A DNA stretch of 64,000 nt from an uncultured Bacteroidota bacterium (GCA_902515565.1 CABXVR010000002.1:39278-103277); one strand, 5' to 3'; positions 52,633 to 62,976 are shown, counted from the stretch's first letter. Notes: generated from the sequence alone by a model not told the origin. A program made the numbers and translations.

Positions 52633-53586
52633 TTAATTATTGTTCCACCCATTTTTCAAAAATTTAGATTTACTTTTTTCATAAGTTTCATTCTTATTAG
52701 ATTGACTCCTAACTTGAAAAATTATAGGCAACGAATAAGGTACAACAACAGCTTTTCCAAGTTGCATTCCAGGCCTCATTTTAGGGAGTAAATTAACTAC
52801 TCTGGTAGCTTCTTTTACTAACCTTGGATGTGGAGCTCGGGCTCTAACACCGACTACATCACCATTTTTATCAATTTTAAAAATAACACTAATTCTTTGT
52901 CTTCCTGAAAGACCTAGGTTTCCAGCTAATTTAGTGTTGAATTTTCTTTGAACAAATTTTGTAATCTTTTGAGACATACATTTACGTCTTGCTTCGTTAT
53001 TTCCTTTATCACATTCAGGATAGATTGGAACATTTTCAACAGTAGAGAAAGGCACTTCTACATTATCACCATTAACAATATTTAAAATTGGATTCTTTTT
53101 AGATTGACTTAACGAATCACTTTGTACTTTAAAAATTATTGGTAACAAATAAGAAGTAGAAACAGCCTCACCATTTTGTATTCCTGGCTCCATTTTTGGA
53201 ATTAAATTAATTACTCTTAAAGCTTCTTTTTCAAGATCAGGGTGTGAAGCTCTTACTCTAATATTATCTATTTTACCACTTTTATCAATTATAAAAGCAC
53301 TAGTTATTCGTTGGTATCCCGAAAGATTTAGATCAGCAGCTATTTCTGTATTAAAATTTGTTTTTGCAAATAACTTTATTCCGGAATCTGTACATTCTCG
53401 AATTTTATCTTTAGAAATATTTGATGTGCACCAGTCTATATAGAATGGAGGTTTTTCAACATCTGAGAACTTAATTACCTCTTCTTGCTCATTTTCTAAA
53501 TTTAATTCGTTTGAGGAATTAGCAGAATTGGTAAGTAATATTGAAATAAGAATTGAAATAAATGCTAACAGTAAAGAATTTTTCAT
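52633..53586 (-). CDS. secreted protein with two TonB C-terminal-type domains
   Basis: A signal peptide (about 1-25) replaces the TonB membrane anchor. Two TonB_C-like domains follow: the first at about 45-160 (IKLFAKTNFNTEIAADLNLS to IPKMEPGIQNGEAVSTSYLL), the second at about 180-300 (ITKFVQRKFNTKLAGNLGLS to LPKMRPGMQLGKAVVVPYSL). The second is nearly identical to the domain of the adjacent TonB gene, also at DNA level. With no anchor it cannot transmit energy from ExbBD in the usual way, so it may act as a free periplasmic adaptor or decoy for TonB-dependent receptors. The domain calls are good; the role is open. Confidence 0.82.
   Translation of the reverse strand: MKNSLLLAFISILISILLTNSANSSNELNLENEQEEVIKFSDVEKPPFYIDWCTSNISKDKIRECTDSGIKLFAKTNFNTEIAADLNLSGYQRITSAFIIDKSGKIDNIRVRASHPDLEKEALRVINLIPKMEPGIQNGEAVSTSYLLPIIFKVQSDSLSQSKKNPILNIVNGDNVEVPFSTVENVPIYPECDKGNNEARRKCMSQKITKFVQRKFNTKLAGNLGLSGRQRISVIFKIDKNGDVVGVRARAPHPRLVKEATRVVNLLPKMRPGMQLGKAVVVPYSLPIIFQVRSQSNKNETYEKSKSKFLKNGWNNN
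52784..53019 (-). repeat. duplicated TonB_C segment, copy A
   Basis: 236-bp segment matching copy B (53745-53980) with about 16 mismatches counted by eye (roughly 93% identity) and no gaps. The copies are direct repeats 961 bp apart within adjacent genes, indicating recent duplication or ongoing gene conversion. Confidence 0.85.
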
Positions 53587-53662
53587 ACAATCAGTTATTA
53601 GTTATAATTACATTGAAAATCAACACAATAAATTCTATTTAACTGGGGGAAAATAATAGAAA

Positions 53663-54379
53663 CTAGTCCTGCACTTGGAAAATGATAGGTAAAGAATAAG
53701 GAACTACAACCGCTTTTCCTCTTTGTTTTCCAGGCTTCATTTTAGGAAGTAAATTAACTACTCTAGTAGCTTCTTTTACTAACCTTGGATGTGGAGCTCT
53801 TGCCCTCACTCCGACTACATCACCATTTTTGTCGATTTTAAAAATAACACTAATTCTTTGTCTTCCTGAAAGACCCAGGTCTCCAGCTAAATCAGTATTG
53901 AATTTTCTTTGAACAAATTTTGTAATCTTTTGAGACATACATTTACGTCTTGCTTCGTTATTTCCTTTATCGCATCCAGGAAAGATTGGAACATTTTCTA
54001 TAACTGAAAAAGGAACTTCGATATCTTCTTCAACTTCTTCAATATCAAGATCTTCAATTTCCATTTCTTCCTCTTGATCAGTCTCAGTAGATTCAATAAC
54101 AGTTTCTTCAACTTCCTCTTCATCTTCAACTATCTCAATAACTTCAGGTGCAGCTGGAGGGGGAGGTGGAGGTGGAGGTGGCACAACCTGTTCTAATAAT
54201 GGAATTTCTTCATCATCTAATTCATCCATGTTAACAAGACCTATATCTATAGCACTTTTATCATAAACTTTCCAATTAATAGTCATGTATGATAAAAACA
54301 CCATCAAAGCTAATCCTATTGCAAAATACAATGAAGCATTTCTAGAAATGTCTGCTTTTGGATTTTTTTTAGACTCCAT
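53663..54379 (-). CDS. TonB-family energy transducer
   Basis: Classical TonB build: cytoplasmic N-terminus, one membrane helix (about 16-34), a linker starting with nine prolines (67-75) and then a very acidic Glu-rich stretch (83-120), and a TonB C-terminal domain (about 122-238) with QRISVIFKIDKNGDVVGVRA. Two Cys (135 and 146) could form a disulfide. It should couple ExbBD to outer-membrane receptors; exbB/exbD are not in the window. The acidic linker, in place of the Lys/Pro mix of proteobacterial TonB, is usual in this phylum. It is upstream of the double TonB_C gene, 76 bp apart. Confidence 0.9.
   Translation of the reverse strand: MESKKNPKADISRNASLYFAIGLALMVFLSYMTINWKVYDKSAIDIGLVNMDELDDEEIPLLEQVVPPPPPPPPPAAPEVIEIVEDEEEVEETVIESTETDQEEEMEIEDLDIEEVEEDIEVPFSVIENVPIFPGCDKGNNEARRKCMSQKITKFVQRKFNTDLAGDLGLSGRQRISVIFKIDKNGDVVGVRARAPHPRLVKEATRVVNLLPKMKPGKQRGKAVVVPYSLPIIFQVQD
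53745..53980 (-). repeat. duplicated TonB_C segment, copy B
   Basis: Partner of the 236-bp repeat at 52784-53019. The similarity covers the centre of the TonB C-terminal domain and stops abruptly at the gene-specific linker. Confidence 0.85.
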
Positions 54380-54448
54380 ATTTTATTTTTTTGATTGCGG
54401 TTTGGTAAAATAACCAATTATTTGAATAAAAAGCAAGTGATTATAATT

Positions 54449-54802
54449 TTAAATCTTTCTTTTTTTTAAGTTAAAATATATGTGAACTAATAGAATTCCT
54501 ATAAGATTAAACACTACATCCAAAAATTCAGCACTTCTTGTAAGAGTTAAATATTTTTGTCCAAGTTCAATTAAAATTCCAAATGTTAATGCAAAAACAA
54601 ATAAATAGGCTAATGCTTTATCATTAAACCAACTAACAAAAATTTTTTGCCATAAAAAATAAAAAAATAAATAAGACAAAAGATGGGCTAGTTTGTCATT
54701 AATACGAAAATTAGAAAATGAAATGGAATCAGATTCAGACAATCCTAAATAGATAATTAAAGCACTATATATTAGCGCAACAATTAAATTGAATTTATTC
54801 AC
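54449..54802 (-). CDS. VanZ-family membrane protein
   Basis: Short integral membrane protein of 117 residues with four helices. The VanZ-like features are the DSISFSNFRINDKLAHLLSYLFFYFLW segment (Asp/His around the first loop) and FALTFGILIELGQKYLTLTRSAEFLDVVFNLIG. VanZ relatives in glycopeptide-resistance clusters have an unclear role; this stand-alone form is a normal housekeeping gene of Flavobacteriia downstream of gcvH and sprA. Its start overlaps the end of gcvH by 8 bp. Confidence 0.88.
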   Translation of the reverse strand: MNKFNLIVALIYSALIIYLGLSESDSISFSNFRINDKLAHLLSYLFFYFLWQKIFVSWFNDKALAYLFVFALTFGILIELGQKYLTLTRSAEFLDVVFNLIGILLVHIYFNLKKRKI

Positions 54803-55175
54803 CTACCATTGTTTTGTAATCCTCAGCAGACATTAGATTCTCTATTTCAGATGAATCACTGATTTGAACCTTAATCATCCATCCTTCTCCATAAGGATCA
54901 TCATTTACTTTTTCAGGCTCGCTTTCCAGTAACTCGTTAAATTCAATTATCTCACCACTTAGAGGCAAAAAAAGATCAGAAACAGTCTTTACAGCTTCAA
55001 CAGATCCGAAAACTTCTTCTGCATCAAATTTTTCTCCTACAGTATCTACTTCAACATAAACTATATCCCCCAACTCGCCTTGAGCAAAATTTGTAATTCC
55101 TACAGTTGCTATGCCATTTTCAATTAATACCCATTCGTGATCTTTTGTGTATTTTAAATTTAAAGGTGTGCTCAT
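54795..55175 (-). CDS. gcvH: glycine cleavage system H protein
   Basis: Lipoyl carrier that shuttles the aminomethyl group between the P, T and L proteins of the glycine cleavage complex. The lipoylated residue is Lys63 in FGSVEAVKTVSDL; the opening LKYTKDHEWV and the end DDPYGEGWMIKVQ are standard. 126 residues. gcvP and gcvT are not nearby; the sprA-gcvH-vanZ order is a lineage feature. Confidence 0.97.
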   Translation of the reverse strand: MSTPLNLKYTKDHEWVLIENGIATVGITNFAQGELGDIVYVEVDTVGEKFDAEEVFGSVEAVKTVSDLFLPLSGEIIEFNELLESEPEKVNDDPYGEGWMIKVQISDSSEIENLMSAEDYKTMVGE

Positions 55176-55194
55176 TTTATTATTTTATTAAAAA

Positions 55195-58100
55195 TTAATT
55201 ACCAAAATTATATCTCATTGTAAAGCCAGATCTAATCGTTGTTTGAGGAAACGCTGTAGATATTGCATATTCTGAAAAAGAATAATCGAAATAAAATATA
55301 CCCGTTAGATTCCTACTAAAATCATAGTCAGCAGAATATTTAAAATTCCATATCGTTTGACCAGAAGTTACTTGATTATTATCTAAATCCAAATATCTAA
55401 TAATTGTTTTATTATTCCTAACAGAAAGGTCTAATTTCATATTTAAATCACTTTTTATAATTTGACTAGCTCCAGCTAAACTTGACCTTATTCTCAAATC
55501 TTTAACTCTATATCCAAAACCAAAGACATACTCATTTCCTTGAATTTCAGTTAATAAATTGTTGTCAAAGCTTAAAGATAATAATCGATCTTTTTTAACT
55601 TCCGCCAATATTTTTACAGAATTCTTCATTTCAAAATCTAATTTAAACAAAGGACTAAACTGTTCCATTAGGTTTATATTACTGTATAAAAATTCATTTT
55701 TATAATTATTAGACTGATCTAAAACATTTGGATTTTGTAAACTAAAATCTAATTCAGGGTTTCCTGGATTAAAATCCAAATTAGATCTAAATTGATTAAT
55801 TGTATACATTGCGTTATATCCATGAGAAATGGACAATCTTTTAAAGTTCTTTTTGAACCATTTTAATTTCATCAATCCAGTATACTTTAAAGACCAATTT
55901 GGAATAGGAACATTTCTAAATGCACTCATGTTAGATGTAGATGGATCATTTCCAGTATATGCAGATAAAAAAGCTGGCAGTAAAACTGACTGATTAGTTT
56001 TGCCATAACCTAATGGGAAACCACTTAAATCACCGTTTTCAAAATTATTTGGATTAGCAAAATCAATTCCAGCATCTAAAGCTAATCTTCTTGCTATTAC
56101 TAATCTATTTTCTCTGAATGTATCAAAGGTTTCAGAATTATTCTCATCACTGTTAGAAAATGCTGTTTTTATTAATACAGTTGAAATATTAAAGTTTCCT
56201 AAAGTATTTTGAATTAAAGGATTATAATCATCACTTAAGCCATCACCATCTAAATCTATTGTGTTAAAATTCTCGGTTAAGTTTTCCGAATAAGTTCTGC
56301 CTGCTGTTAAATCTATTTTTAAATCCCTTATTGGAGTTAGGTTAGCTGAAAAAGTTAGATTCTTGTTTTTAACCTCAGTATACTGTTGATTAAACTCGGG
56401 AAACACAGTAAGCCATCCATTTCTTGCTGCTAAATATCTAATATCTCTTTGACTGCCAAACACATATCCTAAGGATGGTCTAAAAGAGCCTATAAAATCA
56501 GGTGTTTGTAAATACCCTGGTAAAAATGAGCCATTGTTTTCAGAATAGTTAAGTTGTATTCTTTTAACACTAGTTAAAAGATCAATTACAGTCTTTTTAA
56601 AACTAAACTTATTGTTAGCAGGAGAATTTCGTTGACCTCCAAAAGTTCGTTTATCACCAGACCTATTATTGTTTTTAACTAAGCCTACATATTTGTAAAA
56701 CTTAGTCATATCTAATGAACTATTAATATTATGAGTGTTGGCATTCGAAATAGTATTCCCCAAATCATAGGTCTCACCATTAAGAGTTAAATTACCAAAT
56801 AAATCAGATCCCTTTTGCCATTGAAAATCGCCAGTATAAGAATAAGAAGTTTTTAGAAAACTAAATGTTGGTATTTTATTTAATGGAAGCTCATAATTAA
56901 TTGCAAATTGTTGGGATTGTCTATTAGGATCTCCAATGTCAAAAAATCTGTCAAAAACATCAAGAGTTGAGTCTTGTGCTCCATTAATATTATCATCTAA
57001 AAAATAATTTTTTACAATATTATTGTTCGAAGCATTATAACTAAAATTTAAGCCATCACTGATTACATAATTAAAGTTGTATTGTAAATCAAAATTATAA
57101 TTTCTTCTAAATAGCTCATTTACCGAAATGTTATCACCTGTTAATTCTGACTCTCTAAATTTTTGTTTATTGAACTGTCTAATAAAATCTGTATTTACAG
57201 AAATATTAGTCGGTAGTAAATTAAAATTAATATCTTTTAAAATTTTAAAGTATTTACCTGTAAACAGCGAATCATTTTTCTTAAATGGTTCTAATTTAAT
57301 TGAATTAAAATTAAAATTGTAAGCAGCTCCAGCTCTAACATTTTGGTCTAATAGATCTTCTATTTCATAATCTCTATGTTCTATCTGATTGTAAGAATAA
57401 TTAAAGGTTAAATTTTCAATATCATAAAACTTAGGCTTGCCTTCTCCTGTACGTTGTTTATTTACTCCAATAAAATTAATACTCTTTCTCTTTGTATAAT
57501 CCTCAGATTGTTCAAGAATTTTATTTTTTTCAATTGAGTTCTCTGCTGAACTCAATCTAGTTTGAAGTTTGATATCCTTGTATTGTTGATCATATTCAGG
57601 TGTGATTAACTCCTCGCTTAGACCAAAGTTAAACGGGATTGTAACTCCCCACTTTTCGGGAAGCAATTGACCTACATTAACATTTGATACTAAATCATAT
57701 TGCCTCACATCTTCTATATCTCTTTCGTTTGGCCCTTGCTCTATACTTCCAAATCCGCTTGTGCTCTGCCTTCCAGTAGCACTTAGACTCATAAAATCTG
57801 CTATATTTGTGTCAATAGTAACTGTTGCTGCCCAACCTCCTTCGTTATCCATATCAGATAACCTAAGCTCATTAAACCACACTGTACCACAAACATCCAT
57901 ATTGTCCTGTCTAGGGTTTTTGACCCCAACCATCAGAGTTCTGATATCTCCAAAATTAGGATTACCCTTGATAGATACCCTATGCTGACCAAGTTGAAAA
58001 GGTGAAAACTCATCAACTGGATCTATTATTAAATCATCTCCAAAAACATCATAAAAAATAGGGTCTTCATTTGCAAGAGTTCCGTTAGTAATCCCTAAAG

Positions 58101-61100
58101 ATTTAATTGACTCAAGAACATCCATAGGTAGATTAATTTCATTTATTTCAGGCCAAATTGACTGTGGATCTAAAGTGTTTGTCGATGATCTTTGAAGTGG
58201 AACTTCAATTTGATAGTAATTTTGTGTTAAATCATTACCCATTCTTATAAATCCAACCATATCTCCGTCAGAAAGTCCTGGATTTGACCCTTCCTCAGCA
58301 TGCAAGAACATTCTAATTCTTTTGTACTGCCTCATATCTACATTAATATTCTTGTATACTGCTCTAGAATCCTCAGTTTCTAATGCACAGACATCTAGTA
58401 CTAAAGACTGCTCATTTTGCCTTACAATAGTATTGTTATTATTAAATTGTTCCCTCTCAACACCTGGAGGGGAGACATAACTTTCTTCATTTTCTTGAAT
58501 ACCAATAACACCAACATTTAAGCTAGTAACATCATTGTCATTATTAACTTCTTCATCTAGTGAAAGTTGATATTTTCTCCAATCACTTCTAACTAACTCG
58601 AGAGTACCAAATCTAAATGTTGTATTTTCAGAAAAATCATTTAAATACATTCTTATAAATCTAATTGATCTAAAGTCAGAAATTCCTCCAATTGTATTTG
58701 TAGGTTCATTGACTGGAACCCTAAACTGATACCACCTTATAGTTTCTGTAGTTCCATTAGGCAGCGATACGGTTTTCTCTTTTCTATCTTTAATAAATTG
58801 ATTGTTTATATCAGATAATGAATTTGGAGTAATATTTATCTCATACTCGAAATAACTATCAATAGTATTCATTGTATTGTCTCTATTGATATCCTCTGCA
58901 TCAGGTTGAGTTGTTGAACCTCTGTTGGTATTAGTAAAAATTTCCGGGGAATTACCATCTAAACCGTTGTATTGTCTATATCTATTTAAAATGTCTCCAT
59001 CAGCGTTTAAGAAATAATTATAATTATCGTTGGATGGATCTTCAAGAGATGCATAAGACGGGAACTTAATACTTTCTTCCTGATCGTCATAACCGTCTAA
59101 ACCAACATCTTGATTTACCCTCTCATCTCCTAAAGTGGAAAAAGCATAAATTAAGGATTGATTTTGAGGAACTATTGATCCCCATGTTGTTTCATTTAAT
59201 AAGCTTATATCTCCATCTTCAGGTAAACCATTTTCGTATTGCTTTCTGCCATCTTTTAAAACATCTTCAGAAATATTCCCTAAATTAAAAGTCAACTTAC
59301 CCCCTGAATTTTCAGAGTTATTAATAAAAGGGTCTTGTAACCAAAATTCTATATACTCAACATTAGATTGCTCAAAATCGGTAGTAGTAATTTGTCTTGT
59401 TATTCCAGCCCAACTATTGGAAGGGTTTGACAAACTGTTTCCTGCGTTTTCAGGATTCATATTATATGGTCCTCTTAAATCAGGATAAAAATTTAAATCT
59501 AAAGAATTAATAACCGAGATTTGACCTTGCACAATGTCTATTTGCGGAAAAATTTCATCAATGAAAATTCTTCTTGTATAGGGATCAGAAATATCGTCAT
59601 CATTGATTTCAGAAGGTCTAATACTACTATAAAAAACTGGATCAATAGAATACCAATTTAACAAAGCTCTATCGTATCCGTTCTGAACTCCGTTAGCATC
59701 TTCACCTCCATCATTATAAAATAAACCAAGATTTTTAGGTCTACTTGACAATGACCATCCTTGAGGGCTCATTAAATCTATAATATTTTGAGTTCCTTCA
59801 AAATCATCAACATAAGAAGTTACTTCTCCTTTAAAATCGGTTCCTTTTGGTGCTCCAGGAACAAGGTAAGCTACCTCACCTCTCAAAGATAAATTTGATG
59901 CAACTTCTGTTTCAATTGTTGGTATTTTATTAATTAATCTGGTCAATACAGGCAGATCAGTTTCAAAATTCCCGTTAAATCCAAAGATTGTATTATTGAT
60001 GGGTTCAGTTCCGTAATTTGCTTTTTGTGTGACAGGTCTTTCATTTAAATTTAGAAAAGTACCACCCAATAAAAATTTATCACTGAATTGATGCTCAACA
60101 TTAAATCCAGTAAATCGTTTTGTTTGTTGGCCAAAAGTTGCATTATTTTCAACACTTACATTTATAGGTGTTCCCGAAGATTGAAGCGCAGGATCTAGAA
60201 TTTGAACAGTACCTGCTTGGTAGTTTACAGTATAATCAACTCCTTCAGTTAATACCCTTCCGCCTGCTGTTACATTGACTGAACCTCTAGGAACATTATA
60301 TGCGCCAATTGGTATTCCAGATCCACTCGAAGATTTGTATTTACCAGTGATTTGGAATTTATTCTTTTCAGAATCTTGTAATGCAATGGTTTTTGAAGAC
60401 TTATAAAGACTAGAATAAACGTATTTTTTTTGATTTAAGTTATAGTCATCTGTAAGATCCTGGTTACCATCATAATTTTCGTTAGGACTAAGTCTAAGTT
60501 TTTCAAACAGAAACTCACCAAATGGTTCAACTTTTGTAAATATAATTTTACCGTTATTTTGAAGAACTGTTATGCCAGGAACAAAATCAAAAAATCCATC
60601 TCCGCTAAACTGAGGGTCATTATTAGAATTTAATCTATCAAAGTTAAATAGGTTTAAAAGTGGTGTTTCACTGATGTTTAAACCATTGGCATTTGGTGTT
60701 GGGAATGGCTCTCCATCAACGGGTGTTATAAAATTTAATGGAGAAGATTCGTTATAAAAAATATTAAGTTTAAACCCGTCTTCTTCTAATTGAAAAGAGC
60801 CTGTATTGTATATATTTTTCATCATTAATTTCCACATAGGAGCTTCTACACTGCTTACCGTACTCTTTAGTAATTTTACAATCAAATTATTATTATTAAC
60901 AACTGGATTATTATTATCATTATTATTTGATATTTCAGTTGCTTGAACACCATCATTTGCAAATTCACCAACTTGATAAACTTGGTCACCAATAGTGTAC
61001 TGAAAAGCAACTGCTAGTATTTCATCGTTGTCAAGTTTTTGGTTTAAAGAAATATATCCGAGTTGTGTGTTAACCGTGTAATCAGACCCATTATTTAATT

Positions 61101-62361
61101 TTTTAGCATTTTCTAACTTACCGTAGTCGTATCCTTCATTAACATTTGGCAAAAGAATACCAGATTGAATTGTAGCTATGTCACGAACAGAATTGGTTAA
61201 CTGTGAATTTGATTGACCAATTATAAGTGGATTAAATCCATTATTTCCATTGTCAGGATTAGCATTTGGACCTACAAAGACATTCACATTTGAAGCCAAA
61301 TTAGAAGACTCTCCTAAATCCTGAAATGCAACTATGTTTCTAACATTTTCAATTGAATTATTTCTGTTAGTAACCCAAACCTCGGTTCTTGTAATTTGAA
61401 TATTAGAATTTACATATGGATAATTTAATAAGGCTTGATCATACTTATCTCTGAATATATGACTTAAAAAAAAATGTCTGTTTTCATCATAATCTAAAGC
61501 TCTAAATTGAAATTCTTCAATAGTCCCTCCAGCTTGAGCTACAACTGTTTTAGCCTCAGATTTTTGTTCTGAAAATACAGCGGTGACTCTGGTTTTACCA
61601 AATTGTAACTCGGTTTTAAAACCAAACAAACTCTGAGCTCCAGTAATTAAAGAACTGTTTAGTGGCATACTTACATTTCCTACTTCAATTTTTTTAATAA
61701 TATCGTCCTCAGTTGGCTCATATTGGATCTGCATAAGATTTTGAAAATCAAATGTAGATTGAGTATCAAAATTTGCATTTACCTGAACTCTAGTGCCTAC
61801 CTTACCAAGCAAACTTAATCCTATTCTTTGATCAAAATCAAAAGAAAAATTACTTCTATTTCTAGGTGAAAATGAAGGGTTATCCTGCTTGGTGTATAAA
61901 ACTCCAAGGTCTATTTCTAAAGAACCCTGAGGAACAACTTCTATAGTATTACCTCCAAAAATTGATTCAAACAACTTAGAATTGACATAAATTTCTGGAA
62001 TCAAATTTTTTTGTAAGTCTTCTGAACCATCTAATCTACCCTCAGCTGCTTTTATTTTGTCTTTGTAATATTTTTTTAAATTTTCATTTAAAATTAATTC
62101 TTCATATTCTTTCGGCGATAAAATGACTGGGTAGTTTATATTAAAATCACCAACAGATTGATTAAAAAAATATCTATCACTAATAGGGTCATATGTATAA
62201 TTTTCCTCAATACTAGTAGGGTTTTCTAATTCAAGATTTGTTGTAGTAAACTCTTCAGATGATTGATTTTGAGAAAAAGCAGAAGAAATAGATGAAATTA
62301 TAATTATACCGAATAGTAGTATATTAAATTCACTTACTACAATATTTTTAAATTTATTCAA
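55195..62361 (-). CDS. sprA: SprA, outer-membrane translocon of type IX secretion
   Basis: Giant outer-membrane barrel through which type IX substrates leave the cell; needed for gliding and surface adhesins in relatives. The 2388 residues include a signal peptide (about 1-30), then alternating strand-rich blocks throughout. Typical segments are the early SLEIDLGVLYTKQDNPSFSP and FDFDQRIGLSLLGKVGTRVQ, the central RGSVNVTAGGRVLTEGVDYT and VDDFEGTQNIIDLMSP, and the final strand RSGFTMRYNFGN ending in an aromatic-rich beta signal. The frame is unbroken. It lies between ruvA (6 bp upstream) and gcvH (19 bp downstream). The PorP/SprF gene at 31655 belongs to the same secretion network. Confidence 0.96.
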   Translation of the reverse strand: MNKFKNIVVSEFNILLFGIIIISSISSAFSQNQSSEEFTTTNLELENPTSIEENYTYDPISDRYFFNQSVGDFNINYPVILSPKEYEELILNENLKKYYKDKIKAAEGRLDGSEDLQKNLIPEIYVNSKLFESIFGGNTIEVVPQGSLEIDLGVLYTKQDNPSFSPRNRSNFSFDFDQRIGLSLLGKVGTRVQVNANFDTQSTFDFQNLMQIQYEPTEDDIIKKIEVGNVSMPLNSSLITGAQSLFGFKTELQFGKTRVTAVFSEQKSEAKTVVAQAGGTIEEFQFRALDYDENRHFFLSHIFRDKYDQALLNYPYVNSNIQITRTEVWVTNRNNSIENVRNIVAFQDLGESSNLASNVNVFVGPNANPDNGNNGFNPLIIGQSNSQLTNSVRDIATIQSGILLPNVNEGYDYGKLENAKKLNNGSDYTVNTQLGYISLNQKLDNDEILAVAFQYTIGDQVYQVGEFANDGVQATEISNNNDNNNPVVNNNNLIVKLLKSTVSSVEAPMWKLMMKNIYNTGSFQLEEDGFKLNIFYNESSPLNFITPVDGEPFPTPNANGLNISETPLLNLFNFDRLNSNNDPQFSGDGFFDFVPGITVLQNNGKIIFTKVEPFGEFLFEKLRLSPNENYDGNQDLTDDYNLNQKKYVYSSLYKSSKTIALQDSEKNKFQITGKYKSSSGSGIPIGAYNVPRGSVNVTAGGRVLTEGVDYTVNYQAGTVQILDPALQSSGTPINVSVENNATFGQQTKRFTGFNVEHQFSDKFLLGGTFLNLNERPVTQKANYGTEPINNTIFGFNGNFETDLPVLTRLINKIPTIETEVASNLSLRGEVAYLVPGAPKGTDFKGEVTSYVDDFEGTQNIIDLMSPQGWSLSSRPKNLGLFYNDGGEDANGVQNGYDRALLNWYSIDPVFYSSIRPSEINDDDISDPYTRRIFIDEIFPQIDIVQGQISVINSLDLNFYPDLRGPYNMNPENAGNSLSNPSNSWAGITRQITTTDFEQSNVEYIEFWLQDPFINNSENSGGKLTFNLGNISEDVLKDGRKQYENGLPEDGDISLLNETTWGSIVPQNQSLIYAFSTLGDERVNQDVGLDGYDDQEESIKFPSYASLEDPSNDNYNYFLNADGDILNRYRQYNGLDGNSPEIFTNTNRGSTTQPDAEDINRDNTMNTIDSYFEYEINITPNSLSDINNQFIKDRKEKTVSLPNGTTETIRWYQFRVPVNEPTNTIGGISDFRSIRFIRMYLNDFSENTTFRFGTLELVRSDWRKYQLSLDEEVNNDNDVTSLNVGVIGIQENEESYVSPPGVEREQFNNNNTIVRQNEQSLVLDVCALETEDSRAVYKNINVDMRQYKRIRMFLHAEEGSNPGLSDGDMVGFIRMGNDLTQNYYQIEVPLQRSSTNTLDPQSIWPEINEINLPMDVLESIKSLGITNGTLANEDPIFYDVFGDDLIIDPVDEFSPFQLGQHRVSIKGNPNFGDIRTLMVGVKNPRQDNMDVCGTVWFNELRLSDMDNEGGWAATVTIDTNIADFMSLSATGRQSTSGFGSIEQGPNERDIEDVRQYDLVSNVNVGQLLPEKWGVTIPFNFGLSEELITPEYDQQYKDIKLQTRLSSAENSIEKNKILEQSEDYTKRKSINFIGVNKQRTGEGKPKFYDIENLTFNYSYNQIEHRDYEIEDLLDQNVRAGAAYNFNFNSIKLEPFKKNDSLFTGKYFKILKDINFNLLPTNISVNTDFIRQFNKQKFRESELTGDNISVNELFRRNYNFDLQYNFNYVISDGLNFSYNASNNNIVKNYFLDDNINGAQDSTLDVFDRFFDIGDPNRQSQQFAINYELPLNKIPTFSFLKTSYSYTGDFQWQKGSDLFGNLTLNGETYDLGNTISNANTHNINSSLDMTKFYKYVGLVKNNNRSGDKRTFGGQRNSPANNKFSFKKTVIDLLTSVKRIQLNYSENNGSFLPGYLQTPDFIGSFRPSLGYVFGSQRDIRYLAARNGWLTVFPEFNQQYTEVKNKNLTFSANLTPIRDLKIDLTAGRTYSENLTENFNTIDLDGDGLSDDYNPLIQNTLGNFNISTVLIKTAFSNSDENNSETFDTFRENRLVIARRLALDAGIDFANPNNFENGDLSGFPLGYGKTNQSVLLPAFLSAYTGNDPSTSNMSAFRNVPIPNWSLKYTGLMKLKWFKKNFKRLSISHGYNAMYTINQFRSNLDFNPGNPELDFSLQNPNVLDQSNNYKNEFLYSNINLMEQFSPLFKLDFEMKNSVKILAEVKKDRLLSLSFDNNLLTEIQGNEYVFGFGYRVKDLRIRSSLAGASQIIKSDLNMKLDLSVRNNKTIIRYLDLDNNQVTSGQTIWNFKYSADYDFSRNLTGIFYFDYSFSEYAISTAFPQTTIRSGFTMRYNFGN

Positions 62362-62367
62362 ACTAAA

Positions 62368-62952
62368 TTATAAATTTTTCAAAGCTTCTTTTATTATAAG
62401 TTCAACAGAAGCCTCTGCATTATCTAATATGATTTTATCAACTAATTTTTCAGAAGTTTTTTTGTTAATTCCAAGCACTTCTAGTGCAGATAACGCTTCT
62501 TCTTTAGCTGTATTGTTATTTTGGAAAGAAATTTTATCATCAAGATCGTATATTTTTAAGACTTTATCTTTTAACTCAATTATAACTCTTTGAGATGTTT
62601 TAAGACCTATCCCTTTAACAGATTGAATCATTGCAGAATCTCCAATTGAAATTCCTTGAATTATTTGTTCAGGAGAAAGAGAAGACAACATTGTTCTAGC
62701 AATACTCGCTCCAATTCCACTTACAGAAATCAGCAATCTAAAAATCTCTCTCTCTTTTCTGGAGTAAAAACCAAACAATGTATGAGAATCTTCTTTAATT
62801 TGAAGATGAGTATATAATTTTAAACTCTCCTGGTCAGGAATTGCGGAAAATGTATTTAAAGAAATATTAATTAAATAGCCTATTCCATTTACTTCAATGA
62901 TAACGCTTGTAGGTGACTTTTCAACTAATTTTCCTTTTATGTGAGTTATCAT
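62368..62952 (-). CDS. ruvA: Holliday junction branch migration protein RuvA
   Basis: Junction-binding tetramer that loads the RuvB motor. The OB-fold N-terminus (MITHIKGKLVEKSPTSVIIE) leads to LFGFYSRKEREIFRLLISVSG, then two helix-hairpin-helix motifs (VSGIGASIARTMLS at about 78-91 and VKGIGLKTSQRVIIEL at about 113-128) and domain III after a flexible linker (about 150-194). Length 194 is normal. It is upstream of sprA in a conserved maeB-ruvA-sprA series. Confidence 0.96.
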   Translation of the reverse strand: MITHIKGKLVEKSPTSVIIEVNGIGYLINISLNTFSAIPDQESLKLYTHLQIKEDSHTLFGFYSRKEREIFRLLISVSGIGASIARTMLSSLSPEQIIQGISIGDSAMIQSVKGIGLKTSQRVIIELKDKVLKIYDLDDKISFQNNNTAKEEALSALEVLGINKKTSEKLVDKIILDNAEASVELIIKEALKNL

Positions 62953-62976
62953 AACTTATTATTTTATCAAATTTAG

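Noticed and set aside
54449..54802. Glycopeptide-resistance vanZ
   Set aside because: No other van gene; the short stand-alone VanZ downstream of gcvH is a normal lineage gene.
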